DNA from: a virus
Direction: 5' to 3' (one strand)
DNA length: 24,444 bases
Virus record (IMG/VR): IMGVR_UViG_3300014868_000009
Coordinates: 1 to 24,444 of that record
The stretch's first letter is position 1. The number at the start of each line of letters is the position of its first letter. The translations under genes and the position numbers were made by a program. Shown piece by piece: positions 1-7,965 of the stretch. The notes under the pieces were generated by a model that was not told where the DNA came from, ran no database searches, and saw nothing but the letters and a program-made list of their open reading frames with translations.

Positions 1-1113
1 ATGGTGACGGAGGCGCTGGCGGCGGTGGGCGCGGCGCGGTCGATCGTCATCGACGAGGACAACGTGGTGCTCGCCGGGAATGGCGTCCAGGCTGCCGCAC
101 TGGCCGCTGGGTTGACGAAGGTGCGGGTGGTGGACGTGGAGGGCGACACGGTGGTGGCGGTGCGGCGCAGCGGCCTGACGGCGGCGCAGAAGCGGCAGCT
201 GGCGCTGTATGACAACCGCACGGCGGAACTGGCCGAGTGGAACCTTGAGCAGTTGGCGGCGGACCTGGCGAATGGGGAGGACTTGTCGGCGTTCTTCCTA
301 GCCGACGAACTCACGGCGCTGCTGGGGCCGGGCGCCGCGCAGCCGGGCCTGACGGATCCCGATGCGGTGCCGGAGGCGCGGCCGACGGACATTCGGCGCG
401 GCGACCTGTTTGGGCTGGGCGCGCACCGGCTGCTCTGTGGCGACAGCACAAATGCGGAGGACGTGGCGCTGGTGCTCGATGGCGCGCGTCCAGATGCCAC
501 GATTACGGACCCGCCGTACGCGGTGAACTACGGCGAGAGTCACAAGTCGCGCGGCGGTGATGTGGCGGTGCATACGCCATACAGCGAATCGGTCGACGCG
601 CATGACGCGCTCGGGTTTCTGCGGCACCTTCCGACGGATGTTCTCGTCATGTCGTTTCCGGTCGATCGACACTTCTCCGCGCTGGCCGCCGCGCTGGCCG
701 CGTCGCGGCTCGAGGTGCGAAAGGAATTGGTCTGGGTCAAGGATGTGTTTTCGTTCTGGCCGGGCGCGCAGTACCAGCAGCGGCACGAGCCAATCCTTGT
801 CATCGCGCGCCAGGGGCAGCCGGTGAATAGCGACGTGCCGGCGAACGAAACGACCGTGATGGAGTATCCGCGGCCACGCGCCCATGACCTGCATCCGACG
901 GCGAAGCCGATCGATCTGTGGCTGAAATTGGTGCGGTATCACACAACCACGTCGGCCTTCGATCCGTTCCTCGGGAGCGGCACGACGCTCATCGCCTGCC
1001 AACAGTTGTCCCGTCAGTGCTACGCGCTGGAAATTGAGCCGTCCTACGTGCAGGTCGCGATCGACCGCTGGGAAGCGTTCACGGGCCAGCGGGCGCGGAA
1101 GCTGCCGGCATGA
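1..1113 (+). CDS. DNA methyltransferase with N-terminal ParB-like domain, probably 5'-truncated by the window edge
   Basis: Two domains are visible. Residues about 1-75 match the second half of a ParB/sulfiredoxin-like domain (a VGAARSIVIDED stretch, then LAGNG). Residues about 130-365 form a beta-class amino-methyltransferase, with DPPY at 170-173 as catalytic motif IV and DPFLGSGTT at 321-329 as the S-adenosylmethionine site. DPPY favours N6-adenine methylation, though N4-cytosine cannot be excluded. Such phage enzymes methylate specific sites in phage DNA, protecting it from host restriction or marking it for other steps. Family members usually carry 25-30 more residues before the VGAARS stretch, so the ATG at base 1 may be internal. 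The frame stays open across a hypothetical join to the window end. The stop overlaps the small terminase start by four bases (ATGA), so the two are probably co-translated. Confidence 0.9.
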   Translation: MVTEALAAVGAARSIVIDEDNVVLAGNGVQAAALAAGLTKVRVVDVEGDTVVAVRRSGLTAAQKRQLALYDNRTAELAEWNLEQLAADLANGEDLSAFFLADELTALLGPGAAQPGLTDPDAVPEARPTDIRRGDLFGLGAHRLLCGDSTNAEDVALVLDGARPDATITDPPYAVNYGESHKSRGGDVAVHTPYSESVDAHDALGFLRHLPTDVLVMSFPVDRHFSALAAALAASRLEVRKELVWVKDVFSFWPGAQYQQRHEPILVIARQGQPVNSDVPANETTVMEYPRPRAHDLHPTAKPIDLWLKLVRYHTTTSAFDPFLGSGTTLIACQQLSRQCYALEIEPSYVQVAIDRWEAFTGQRARKLPA

Positions 1114-1568
1114 GGGGCCGCAAACCGACGCCGACGGCGCTGCATGTCCTGCGCGGCTTTCCCGGCAAGCGGAAGCTGGGGCGCCATGAGCCGCAGCCCG
1201 CCGCGCTGGGGACGCTGGCGCCGCCGGCGTGGCTGCATGATGAGGCAAAGGCGGAATGGGACCGGCTGGCGCCGGTGCTCGGGCGGCTCGGCGTGTTGAC
1301 GGAAACCGATAGCGATGCGCTGACGGCCTACTGTGAGGCATGGGTCACGTGGAAACAGGCCACGCAGAAAATTCGCCAGTTTGGCATGGTCATCAAGGGC
1401 AAGCAGGACGTGCCGATGATGTCGCCCTACGTAAAGATCGCGCATCACGCATTGAACCAGATGCGCGCCCTGCTGGTGGAATTCGGGATGACGCCCAGCG
1501 CGCGGGCGCGGCTTCGGGTGCCTGAGGGCGTAGCGCGGCCGGCGAGCAAGTGGGGCAGCACGCTGTAA
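1110..1568 (+). CDS. terS: Phage terminase small subunit, P27 family
   Basis: The 152-aa protein opens with the basic GRKPTPTALHVLRG signature and an APPAWLHDEAKAEWDRLAPVL stretch typical of P27-type small terminases. Helical segments and a C-terminal SPYVKIAHHALNQM region follow. Small terminases recognise the packaging site in concatemeric DNA and recruit the large subunit. Length is normal for the family. It is coupled to the methyltransferase by an ATGA overlap. The large subunit is not immediately downstream: a lipoprotein gene lies between them. Confidence 0.92.
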   Translation: MRGRKPTPTALHVLRGFPGKRKLGRHEPQPAALGTLAPPAWLHDEAKAEWDRLAPVLGRLGVLTETDSDALTAYCEAWVTWKQATQKIRQFGMVIKGKQDVPMMSPYVKIAHHALNQMRALLVEFGMTPSARARLRVPEGVARPASKWGSTL

Positions 1569-1601
1569 CACGAGGGCGTAGACTGGCGCCGCGCGCGCCG
1601 C

Positions 1602-1609
1602 AAAGGAGG
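1602..1609 (+). promoter_or_regulatory. Strong Shine-Dalgarno site for the lipoprotein gene
   Basis: AAAGGAGG sits four bases before the ATG at 1614. Most genes here rely on stop-start overlaps, so this near-consensus site marks the lipoprotein as an independently initiated, probably well translated gene. Confidence 0.75.
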
Positions 1610-1613
1610 CCGA

Positions 1614-2069
1614 ATGCCACGAGTCCTGCCGCTGTTCCTGCTGCTCGGCGCCGTCGGCTGCGACCCGGCGACGATCGTGACCACGAACGTGACCTTGCCG
1701 ACGTCGCCGACGCCGATCATCACGACCGCGGGCGCCACGAATCCGACCTGTCCGACGTGTCCCACGACGCCGTGTAGCCCCAGCGCCACGACCACGTGCG
1801 GCGGCACGGGCCAGCAGCAGCGCGCGCCCGATATCGTGAGCTTCGGCGCCGATAGCGCGCGCGTCTCGAAAGGCGGGCTGGCCGTGTTGCGGTGGGAAGT
1901 GCCGGACTTCGGCGCGACCGTGCGGATTGATCCCGGGATCGGCAGCGTGGCCACCACGGGATTTGTCCTGGTGTTTCCGACGGTGACGACCACCTACACG
2001 CTGACGGCCCGGAATAACTTCGGCATTGCGCAACGGCAGTTCACCGTTGTGGTGTTCACGGCCGACTGA
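1614..2069 (+). CDS. Predicted lipoprotein with a single Ig-like domain
   Basis: Residues 1-16 form a short signal sequence (MPRVLPLFLLLGAVG) ending at Cys16 in a lipobox-like LGAVGC context, suggesting lipid attachment and export. Residues about 17-65 are a Thr/Pro/Cys-rich linker with several cysteines. Residues about 70-151 resemble a bacterial Ig-like domain, with a KGGLAVLRWEV strand and a TTTYTLTARNNFG C-terminal strand. The role is unknown. Phage lipoproteins sometimes act in superinfection exclusion or modify the host surface, but nothing here proves that. It lies between the two terminase genes, starts from its own strong ribosome site and overlaps the large terminase by one base (TGATG). 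The gene looks like a cargo gene (moron), though its base composition matches its neighbours. Confidence 0.75.
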   Translation: MPRVLPLFLLLGAVGCDPATIVTTNVTLPTSPTPIITTAGATNPTCPTCPTTPCSPSATTTCGGTGQQQRAPDIVSFGADSARVSKGGLAVLRWEVPDFGATVRIDPGIGSVATTGFVLVFPTVTTTYTLTARNNFGIAQRQFTVVVFTAD

Positions 2070-3622
2070 TGGCCCGCCGCGATCCGATTCCCGGCGAAAA
2101 GGTGCGGCTTATCAATTGCCTCACACACACCAAGGGGCCGTTTGCCGGCCAGCCGTTCAATTTGCGGCCCTGGCAGGAACGCGACATCATCCGGCCGCTG
2201 TTTCGCACGAACCCGGCGACGGGCCTCCGGCAGATTCGCACCTGTCTTTGGATGGTCGGGCGCAAGAACGGCAAGACCGAATTGTGTGCAGCACTGGTGA
2301 TTGATGGGCTGCTGTTCGATGGGGAGATCGGCGGCGAAGTCTATTCCGCCGCCGCGGACAAAGAACAGGCTGGGCTTTGTTATGGGGTCGTGGCCCAGAT
2401 GATCCGCAACGATCCCGAGCTCTCGGCGGCCTGCGAAATCGTCGATTCGCAAAAGCGCATCGTGCATCGCAAGTCGGGCAGCGTCTACCGCGCAATCAGC
2501 GCCGAGGCCTATTCGAAGCACGGGTTCAACGCCAGTCGGGTGATTTATGACGAGCTCCACGCGGCGCCGACGCGTGAGTTATGGGATGTGCTCGCCACGA
2601 GCACCGGGGCCCGCGCGCAGCCGCTCGTCATCGCCATTTCGACGGCCGGCTACGATCGGCATTCCATCCTTTGGGAGCTCTATCAGCATGCGAAGCGGGT
2701 AAAAGAATCCCCGTCGATCGATCCGACGTTCCTCCCAATTCTTTACGAAGCGCCCGCGGCGGCCGACTGGACCGACGAGAAGGTGTGGCACCAGGCGAAC
2801 CCGGCGCTGGGTGATTTCCGCTCGCTCGAGGAGATGCGCGCCGCCTGCCAACGCGCGAAGGAAATTCCGGCGCAAGAGGCCGCGTTCCGGCGGCTTTATC
2901 TCAACCAGTGGACCGAGACGGAAACGCGCTGGTTATCGCTCGCGGCGTGGGACGCCTGTTGTGCGCCGATCGACCGTGCGGCCCTCGTCGGCCGCCGCTG
3001 TTATGTCGGCCTGGACTTGAGCACCACGACCGACTTGACCGCGGCCGTCGCGGTGTTTCCCGACGACGATGGCGGCGGGTTCACCGTGCTGCCGCACTTT
3101 TTTTGTCCGACGGACACCATCCCGCGGCGCGTGACGCGCGACCGCGTGCCCTACGACGAATGGGCGCGGCGCGGCGTGCTGACGGCCACACCCGGCCCGA
3201 CGGTCGATTACGACGCGGTGCGGGCGCTGCTCAACGAGTGGGACACGACGTTCACCGTCAAGATGGTGGCCTTCGACCCGTGGAACGCGACGCACCTGGT
3301 GTCACAGCTCGAGCAAGTCGATGGGTTCACGTGCGTGAAGATGCGGCAGGGGAAGGCGTCGCTGTCGGCGCCGTCCAAGGCGCTTGAGGCCGCGGTGTTG
3401 GCGCGCACGCTGCGCCACGACGGACACCCGATCCTACGGTGGAACGTGGGCAACGTCGCCGTTGACGTGGACCATGCCGGCAACATTCAGCCCTCGAAGC
3501 AAAAGAGCACCGAGCGGATCGACGGCGTGGCGGCGCTCGTGATGGCCCTCGACGCCATGCACCGCGATCAGGCTGGGCCGGCGGTCACGCCCGAAATGTT
3601 CATCTTCACAGGATCGTCATGA
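2069..3622 (+). CDS. terL: Phage terminase large subunit (ATPase/nuclease)
   Basis: This is the DNA-packaging motor, 517 aa and full length. The N-terminal ATPase has a deviant Walker A, GRKNGKT at 64-70, and Walker B, VIYDE ending at Asp161-Glu162. The C-terminal RNase H-like nuclease shows the expected acidic triad: Asp316 in YVGLDLS, Asp403 in AFDPWN and Asp485 in RIDGVAALVMALD. It would dock on the portal, cut concatemeric DNA and pump it into the prohead. The sequence is of the HK97/P27-associated Terminase_1 type. Its ATG overlaps the lipoprotein stop (TGATG). Confidence 0.96.
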   Translation: MARRDPIPGEKVRLINCLTHTKGPFAGQPFNLRPWQERDIIRPLFRTNPATGLRQIRTCLWMVGRKNGKTELCAALVIDGLLFDGEIGGEVYSAAADKEQAGLCYGVVAQMIRNDPELSAACEIVDSQKRIVHRKSGSVYRAISAEAYSKHGFNASRVIYDELHAAPTRELWDVLATSTGARAQPLVIAISTAGYDRHSILWELYQHAKRVKESPSIDPTFLPILYEAPAAADWTDEKVWHQANPALGDFRSLEEMRAACQRAKEIPAQEAAFRRLYLNQWTETETRWLSLAAWDACCAPIDRAALVGRRCYVGLDLSTTTDLTAAVAVFPDDDGGGFTVLPHFFCPTDTIPRRVTRDRVPYDEWARRGVLTATPGPTVDYDAVRALLNEWDTTFTVKMVAFDPWNATHLVSQLEQVDGFTCVKMRQGKASLSAPSKALEAAVLARTLRHDGHPILRWNVGNVAVDVDHAGNIQPSKQKSTERIDGVAALVMALDAMHRDQAGPAVTPEMFIFTGSS

Positions 3623-3768
3623 GCAAGCGGTTAAAGCCGGGCGATCCGCCACCAGGCATCGCCTTTGTGCGGTACGCGCTGCTGCTGGCGTATAGGTTAG
3701 GTCTAGATCTGGACCCGCCGCGGAAGCGACGTCGAAAGCGAACACGTCGAAAGCGAGCAACAGCATGA
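3619..3768 (+). CDS. Small basic 49-aa protein, unknown function
   Basis: An open frame of 49 codons fits exactly between two stop-start overlaps: its ATG overlaps the large terminase stop (ATGA at 3619-3622), and its stop overlaps the next ATG (ATGA at 3765-3768). That tight fit is the main evidence it is real. The protein has a Pro-rich start, a hydrophobic stretch near residues 14-31 and a strongly basic tail (about residues 35-46) built mostly of Arg and Lys. The tail is partly encoded by a 13-base direct repeat. It could bind nucleic acid or act in packaging or head assembly, but I recognise no family. Confidence 0.6.
   Translation: MSKRLKPGDPPPGIAFVRYALLLAYRLGLDLDPPRKRRRKRTRRKRATA
3729..3756 (+). 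repeat. 13-base direct repeat with a 15-base period
   Basis: ACGTCGAAAGCGA occurs at 3729-3741 and 3744-3756. The period is five codons, so the repeat duplicates part of the Arg/Lys-rich tail of the 49-aa protein in frame. It looks like a small slippage duplication. Confidence 0.8.
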
Positions 3769-3956
3769 CGAAACGCACCGGCCGCCCGCCGCTTGACCCG
3801 GACGATCCGACCGTGAAGGTCACGATTAGCCTGCCAACCAAACAATTCGACCGTTTGTGCACCGCCGCCCGGCAACATGACCTGAGTTTGCCGGAAGTCA
3901 TCCGCCGCGCCCTGGCTGGCCGGACTAAAACCCTAAAAACCCGACCATCGTCCTAG
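3765..3956 (+). CDS. Ribbon-helix-helix (CopG/Arc-like) DNA-binding protein
   Basis: The 63-aa protein has the pattern of a ribbon-helix-helix repressor. It has a basic arm with RTGRPPLDPDDP, a beta strand VKVTISLP at about 17-24, a first helix at about 25-39 and a second at about 42-52 (LPEVIRRALAG). These proteins dimerise through the strand and bind operators with it. It sits between terminase and capsid genes and could regulate late genes, but no operator is evident nearby. It is translationally coupled to the 49-aa gene upstream. Confidence 0.75.
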   Translation: MTKRTGRPPLDPDDPTVKVTISLPTKQFDRLCTAARQHDLSLPEVIRRALAGRTKTLKTRPSS

Positions 3957-3977
3957 CCAGCGCTACCCTGTCGGGCC

Positions 3978-5906
3978 ATGCTCGACCGGGCCTACGCGCT
4001 GCTGTCCATCAAAGCTCTCGACGGCCCGCGCCGCACCATCACCGGGCTGGCGTCCACACCGACGCCTGACCGCCACGGCGATATCCTCGAGCCGCTGGGC
4101 GCCACGTTCCGCAATCCCCTGCCGCTGCTGCTGTATCACGACCGCGCACGGCCGATCGGCCGCGCGACGTTGACCGCGCGCCGCGACGGGATTGCGTTTG
4201 AAGCGACGCTGCCAGAGATCACGACACCCGGCACCGTGCGCGATCGCGTGGATGAGGCATGGCACAGCATCCAAGCCGGGTTGATGACCGGCGTCAGCAT
4301 CGGCTTCCGGCCGATCGGCGGCGCGGATGGTGTGAAGGCGCTGCCCTCCGGCGGGATGCACCTGTTGCGCACCGAGATCTGCGAGCTGTCGCTCGTCACG
4401 GTGCCTGCCAACGTGGAGACCACCATCCACACGATCAAAAGTTTGGACTTACCGCATTTGGCCGCGTCTGGCCTGACCTTGCCCGGCGTTGCGGGCCGCA
4501 CGAGCACGAGGCCCACCATGGCCAAACCGACGACGGCTGAACACATTCAGAACTTGGAAAACAAACGCGCCGCGTTAACCGCGCGCATGAGTGAGATCCT
4601 GCAAAGTGGCGCGGACGACGGCGCCACGCTCGCACCCGACCAGGCCGAGGAACACGACGGCCTAGCCGTGCAAGTCAAGAATCTCGAAGCCGATCTCGTG
4701 CGCTGGCGCGAGATGGAACAGATCCAGATCAAGACTGCGACGGTGGTCCCGATCACGGCGCCAACGCTGCGGCTCAACAGCTATACGGGGCAGGTCTCGG
4801 TGCGGCCGAACGTCGCGCCGGGCACCGCGTTTGTCCGCATGGCGTGCGCGAAACTGTTGGAGCGGAGCGGCCAAGTGCGCGATGCGTCGGAGTACGCGAA
4901 GCGGTGGGATGACTCCACGCCGGAAGTGTCGCTCTTCCTGAAGGCGGCCGTCGCGCCGGGCACGATTACCGATGCGACGTGGGCCGCGCCGCTGGTCAAT
5001 CAGAACATCTCGAATGAGTTCATCGAGCTGTTGCGGCCCGCTACGATCTTGGGAAAGATCCCAAATCTTCGCACGATCCCGTTCAACACAAAAGTGCCGG
5101 CGCAGTCTGCCGGAGGCTCATACGGTTGGGTAGGCGAGGCGAAACCGAAGCCGGTGACGAAGCTGGCGTTTACGTCGACGTCGTTGAGCATCACGAAGGT
5201 GGCCGGGATCATCGTGCTGACGCAGGAATTGATCAAGCTCTCGAATCCGAGCGCGGAAGCCCTGGTGCGCAATGACATGATCAAGGGCATTGCGGCTTAT
5301 CTGGACCAGCAACTGACGGATCCGGCCGTGGCCGCGGTCGCCGGCGTCAATCCCGCGTCGATCACCAACGGCGCCCCCACGGCCGCGGCGACGACGAACC
5401 CGATGGCCGACATCATGGGATTAATTTCCCATTTTTCGTCGAATAACATCCCGGTCGATGGCGTGGTGTTCATCATGTCCGCGGCCAATGCGCTGGCGCT
5501 GTCGTTCCGCAGCAATCTCGACGGGTCGCCGCAGTATCCGGGCGTCACGATCAACGGCGGGAGCTACAAGGGCCTGACGTTCATCACGTCGAATGCCGTG
5601 GGCACCAACGTGATCGCGCTGCAGCCGGATCTGATCCTGTATGCGGACGATGGCGGTGTGACGATCGACGCCTCACAGGAAGCGTCGTTGCAGATGGATA
5701 GCGCGCCGGCGTCCCCGGCCGATGCGACCACGGTCTTCGTGTCCCTCTGGCAGACCAATACGGTCGGCCTGCGGGCGGAGCGATTTGTGAATTGGCAGAA
5801 GGCCAATGCCAATGCCGTGAAATATCTGACGGCGACCGCCTGGCCGGCGCCGACCGGCGGTGTGATGGCCGCGGACGCGCCGACGGTGCGCAACGGCAAG
5901 GCCTGA
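3978..5906 (+). CDS. Fused prohead protease-major capsid protein, HK97 type
   Basis: One 642-aa frame joins three parts. Residues about 1-150 are an HK97-like prohead protease, with probable catalytic His54 (LLLYHD) and Ser107 (LMTGVSIGF) and the conserved ELSLVTVPAN at 136-145. Residues about 181-255 are a charged coiled-coil scaffold (delta-domain) segment. Residues about 280-630 are an HK97-fold major capsid protein, with a long NEFIELLRPATI helix region and motifs such as GSYGWVGEAKPKP and WQTNTVGLRAERF. The protease presumably removes itself and the scaffold during maturation. No good ribosome site precedes the ATG at 3978. An internal Met181 (4518) has one and would yield scaffold plus capsid alone. 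Such fusions are known in some phages. The capsid precedes the portal here, opposite to the usual portal-protease-capsid order. Confidence 0.94.
   Translation: MLDRAYALLSIKALDGPRRTITGLASTPTPDRHGDILEPLGATFRNPLPLLLYHDRARPIGRATLTARRDGIAFEATLPEITTPGTVRDRVDEAWHSIQAGLMTGVSIGFRPIGGADGVKALPSGGMHLLRTEICELSLVTVPANVETTIHTIKSLDLPHLAASGLTLPGVAGRTSTRPTMAKPTTAEHIQNLENKRAALTARMSEILQSGADDGATLAPDQAEEHDGLAVQVKNLEADLVRWREMEQIQIKTATVVPITAPTLRLNSYTGQVSVRPNVAPGTAFVRMACAKLLERSGQVRDASEYAKRWDDSTPEVSLFLKAAVAPGTITDATWAAPLVNQNISNEFIELLRPATILGKIPNLRTIPFNTKVPAQSAGGSYGWVGEAKPKPVTKLAFTSTSLSITKVAGIIVLTQELIKLSNPSAEALVRNDMIKGIAAYLDQQLTDPAVAAVAGVNPASITNGAPTAAATTNPMADIMGLISHFSSNNIPVDGVVFIMSAANALALSFRSNLDGSPQYPGVTINGGSYKGLTFITSNAVGTNVIALQPDLILYADDGGVTIDASQEASLQMDSAPASPADATTVFVSLWQTNTVGLRAERFVNWQKANANAVKYLTATAWPAPTGGVMAADAPTVRNGKA
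4508..4520 (+). promoter_or_regulatory. Possible internal ribosome site and start for capsid protein alone
   Basis: GAGG at 4508-4511 lies six bases before an in-frame ATG at 4518 (Met181), exactly between the protease and scaffold segments. Initiation here would make a 462-aa scaffold-capsid protein, letting the cell produce capsid in excess over protease. Confidence 0.45.
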
Positions 5907-5907
5907 C

Positions 5908-7332
5908 ATGCGGCTCTTCGGCTACGAGATCACCCGTGCCCGCCCGGCGACGGCGCTGTCGCCGCCGGCGGGCACGATGGGCGGCGGCTGGTTGCCGATC
6001 GTGCGCGAGCCGTTTACGGGCGCCTGGCAGCAGAACTACCCGCCGATCACCACGTCTTCAGCTCTCAGCTATTTTGCGGTGTACGGCTGCGTCACGTTGA
6101 TCGCGACGGACATCGGCAAGCTGCATCTACGGCTGGTCGCCGAAACGGAAGACGGCGTGTGGGAGGAGACCAGCAATCCCGCGTACTCGCCGGTCTTGCG
6201 CCAGCCGAACCACTATCAGACGGTGAACAAATTCGTCGAGCAGTGGATCACCAGCAAGCTCACCGCCGGAAACGCGTACGTGCTGAAGGAGCGCGATCAG
6301 CGCGGCGTCGTGTCGGCGCTCTACGTGCTCGACCCGCTGCGCGTGACGCCGCTGATCGCGCCCGATGGCTCGGTCTACTACGGCCTAAAGCGCGATGACC
6401 TGACCGGCGTGGGGCTCGGGCCGGATGGCGCGCAGTACGACGTGGTCGTGCCCGCGCGCGAGATCATCCACGACCCGATGGTGACGCTATTTCATCCGCT
6501 GATCGGCGTGACGCCGCTCTACGCCTGCGGCATGGCCGCGCAGATGGGTCTGACGATGCAGACGGGGAGCGAAAAGTTTTTCCGCTCCGGCGCGCATCCC
6601 GGTGGCGTGCTCACCACGCCCGAAGGCGTGAGCAAGGAACAGGTTGATCGCTGGAAGGCGGAATGGCAGGAGAAGTTCTCAGGCGCCAACGTCGGCAATG
6701 TCGCCGTGCTCAGCGGCGGGATGAAGTACGAAGCGATGACGGTGAACGCCTCCGACTCGCAGCTGATCGAACAGCTCAATTGGACGGCCGCGAACGTTTG
6801 CAGCGCGTTTCACGTCCCGCCGCAATTACTCGACATCAGTGACGCGCCGACCAGCGACCTCGAAACGCTGCTCGCCAAGTACCATTCCCAGTGTTTGCAG
6901 TCGCTGCTGGCCAACTTCGAGGCCAGCCTGGATGCCGGGCTCGAGCTGAAGTCGCCCTACGGCACCGAATTCGATCTCGATGATCTGATCTGGATGGTGA
7001 CGTCCGTCCGCGTGAAAGCCGCGGCGGATGCCATCGGCGCCGGCGCGCTCTCGCCGAATGAAGCACGCTTCAAATACTTCGGGCTGGGCAAGGTGGAAGG
7101 CGGCGATAGTCCCATGATGCAGCAGCAAAATTTCAGCCTCAAAGCTCTGGCCCAGCGGGACGCCGACAACCCGTTCAGCAAACCGGCGCCGCCGACACCC
7201 GCGCCGCCCGCCACGCCCGAACCCGAGCCTGACCCCGACGAAGACGAGCCGCCACCGGAGGAGGAAGACGAAGAGAAAGCATTTCGCGCGGCCTTCCTGA
7301 AAACGCTCGACGGGTTGTCGTATGCGGCCTGA
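5908..7332 (+). CDS. Phage portal protein, HK97 family
   Basis: The 474-aa protein has the HK97 portal pattern. This includes ALSYFAVYGCVTLIATDIGKLHLRL at about 52-76, a YVLKERD/VSALYVLDPLRVTPL beta region and the SAFHVPPQLLDISD stretch. It forms the dodecameric ring at the packaging vertex through which DNA enters and leaves. The C-terminus is unusual: residues about 424-455 are a Pro/Asp/Glu-rich acidic tail. The start lies one base after the capsid stop; the end overlaps the next gene by 11 bases. Confidence 0.95.
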   Translation: MRLFGYEITRARPATALSPPAGTMGGGWLPIVREPFTGAWQQNYPPITTSSALSYFAVYGCVTLIATDIGKLHLRLVAETEDGVWEETSNPAYSPVLRQPNHYQTVNKFVEQWITSKLTAGNAYVLKERDQRGVVSALYVLDPLRVTPLIAPDGSVYYGLKRDDLTGVGLGPDGAQYDVVVPAREIIHDPMVTLFHPLIGVTPLYACGMAAQMGLTMQTGSEKFFRSGAHPGGVLTTPEGVSKEQVDRWKAEWQEKFSGANVGNVAVLSGGMKYEAMTVNASDSQLIEQLNWTAANVCSAFHVPPQLLDISDAPTSDLETLLAKYHSQCLQSLLANFEASLDAGLELKSPYGTEFDLDDLIWMVTSVRVKAAADAIGAGALSPNEARFKYFGLGKVEGGDSPMMQQQNFSLKALAQRDADNPFSKPAPPTPAPPATPEPEPDPDEDEPPPEEEDEEKAFRAAFLKTLDGLSYAA

Positions 7333-7669
7333 CGTGCTGGCGGAGTTTCTCGGCGTCACGATCCGCGGGTTAATCGACCCGTTGGCGCAGCGTGTTTCTA
7401 CCCTCGAAACGCGCGCGCCAGTGCCCGGCCCGCCCGGCCCGGCGGGCCGGGACGGGATCGACGGCATCAACGGCATGGATGGCCAAGGGCTGCGCTATCA
7501 CGGCGTGCATGTCCCCGGCAAGACGTACGACGTGGGCGACCTGGTAACGTGCGGCGGCTCGGCGTGGTACTGCGGGCGCACGACCACGGGCGCGCCGCGC
7601 CACTCGCCGGATTGGCAACTGATGGTCAAAGGCGGCCGGGACTTACGCGATCCACGAGGGCCGCGATGA
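7322..7669 (+). CDS. Collagen-like protein with C-terminal carbohydrate-binding-like domain
   Basis: The 115-aa protein starts with a short helical segment (about 1-30). A collagen-type Gly-X-Y run follows, with glycines every third residue from 36 to 54. A compact C-terminal segment (about 58-106) has Tyr, Trp and Gly spaced as in small chitin-binding-like modules (KTYDVGDLVTCGGSAWYC and SPDWQLMVKGGRD). The collagen run would trimerise it. A capsid decoration or surface adhesion role is plausible given its place between portal and connector genes, but this is inference. The start overlaps the portal end by 11 bases. Confidence 0.7.
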   Translation: MRPDVLAEFLGVTIRGLIDPLAQRVSTLETRAPVPGPPGPAGRDGIDGINGMDGQGLRYHGVHVPGKTYDVGDLVTCGGSAWYCGRTTTGAPRHSPDWQLMVKGGRDLRDPRGPR

Positions 7670-7965
7670 CCCTGGCCACGCTCGCGGACGCCAAGTTACA
7701 GATCCACGTCAGCGATCCGGCGCGCGATCCCGAAATCACGCTCCTGCTGACGCAGGCCAGCGCGATCGTCTACGACTACATCGGGGAGCGGGCCGATCCG
7801 CTGTGGGATGAAACCACGGCGCCCGACGTCGTGCAGGCCGCCACGCTGTACACGCTGGGCCACCTGTGGGAACACCGCGGCGACGATACGGCCGCCGATG
7901 ATGAGACGTTTTGGGCCGGGTTGTCGCTGCGGCTGCGCCGGACGCGGGACGAGGCGTTCGCCTGA
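7666..7965 (+). CDS. Head-tail connector protein, gp6-like
   Basis: The 99-aa protein begins LATLADAKLQIHV and continues with EITLLLTQASAIVYDYIG, the pattern of HK97 gp6-like adaptor proteins that form a ring under the portal. I chose the ATG at 7666 because it forms an ATGA overlap with the previous stop; an upstream in-frame ATG at 7549 would add residues that match no family and run over the preceding gene. Position immediately before the head-closure gene supports the call. Confidence 0.85.
   Translation: MTLATLADAKLQIHVSDPARDPEITLLLTQASAIVYDYIGERADPLWDETTAPDVVQAATLYTLGHLWEHRGDDTAADDETFWAGLSLRLRRTRDEAFA

Noticed and set aside
298-1341. Antisense open frame opposite the first methyltransferase
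   Set aside because: The sense frame has clear catalytic motifs; the antisense protein has none and would cross two sense genes.
7549-7665. Upstream start for the connector gene
   Set aside because: The added residues overlap the collagen-like gene and match nothing; the ATG at 7666 forms an ATGA overlap and begins where the family does.
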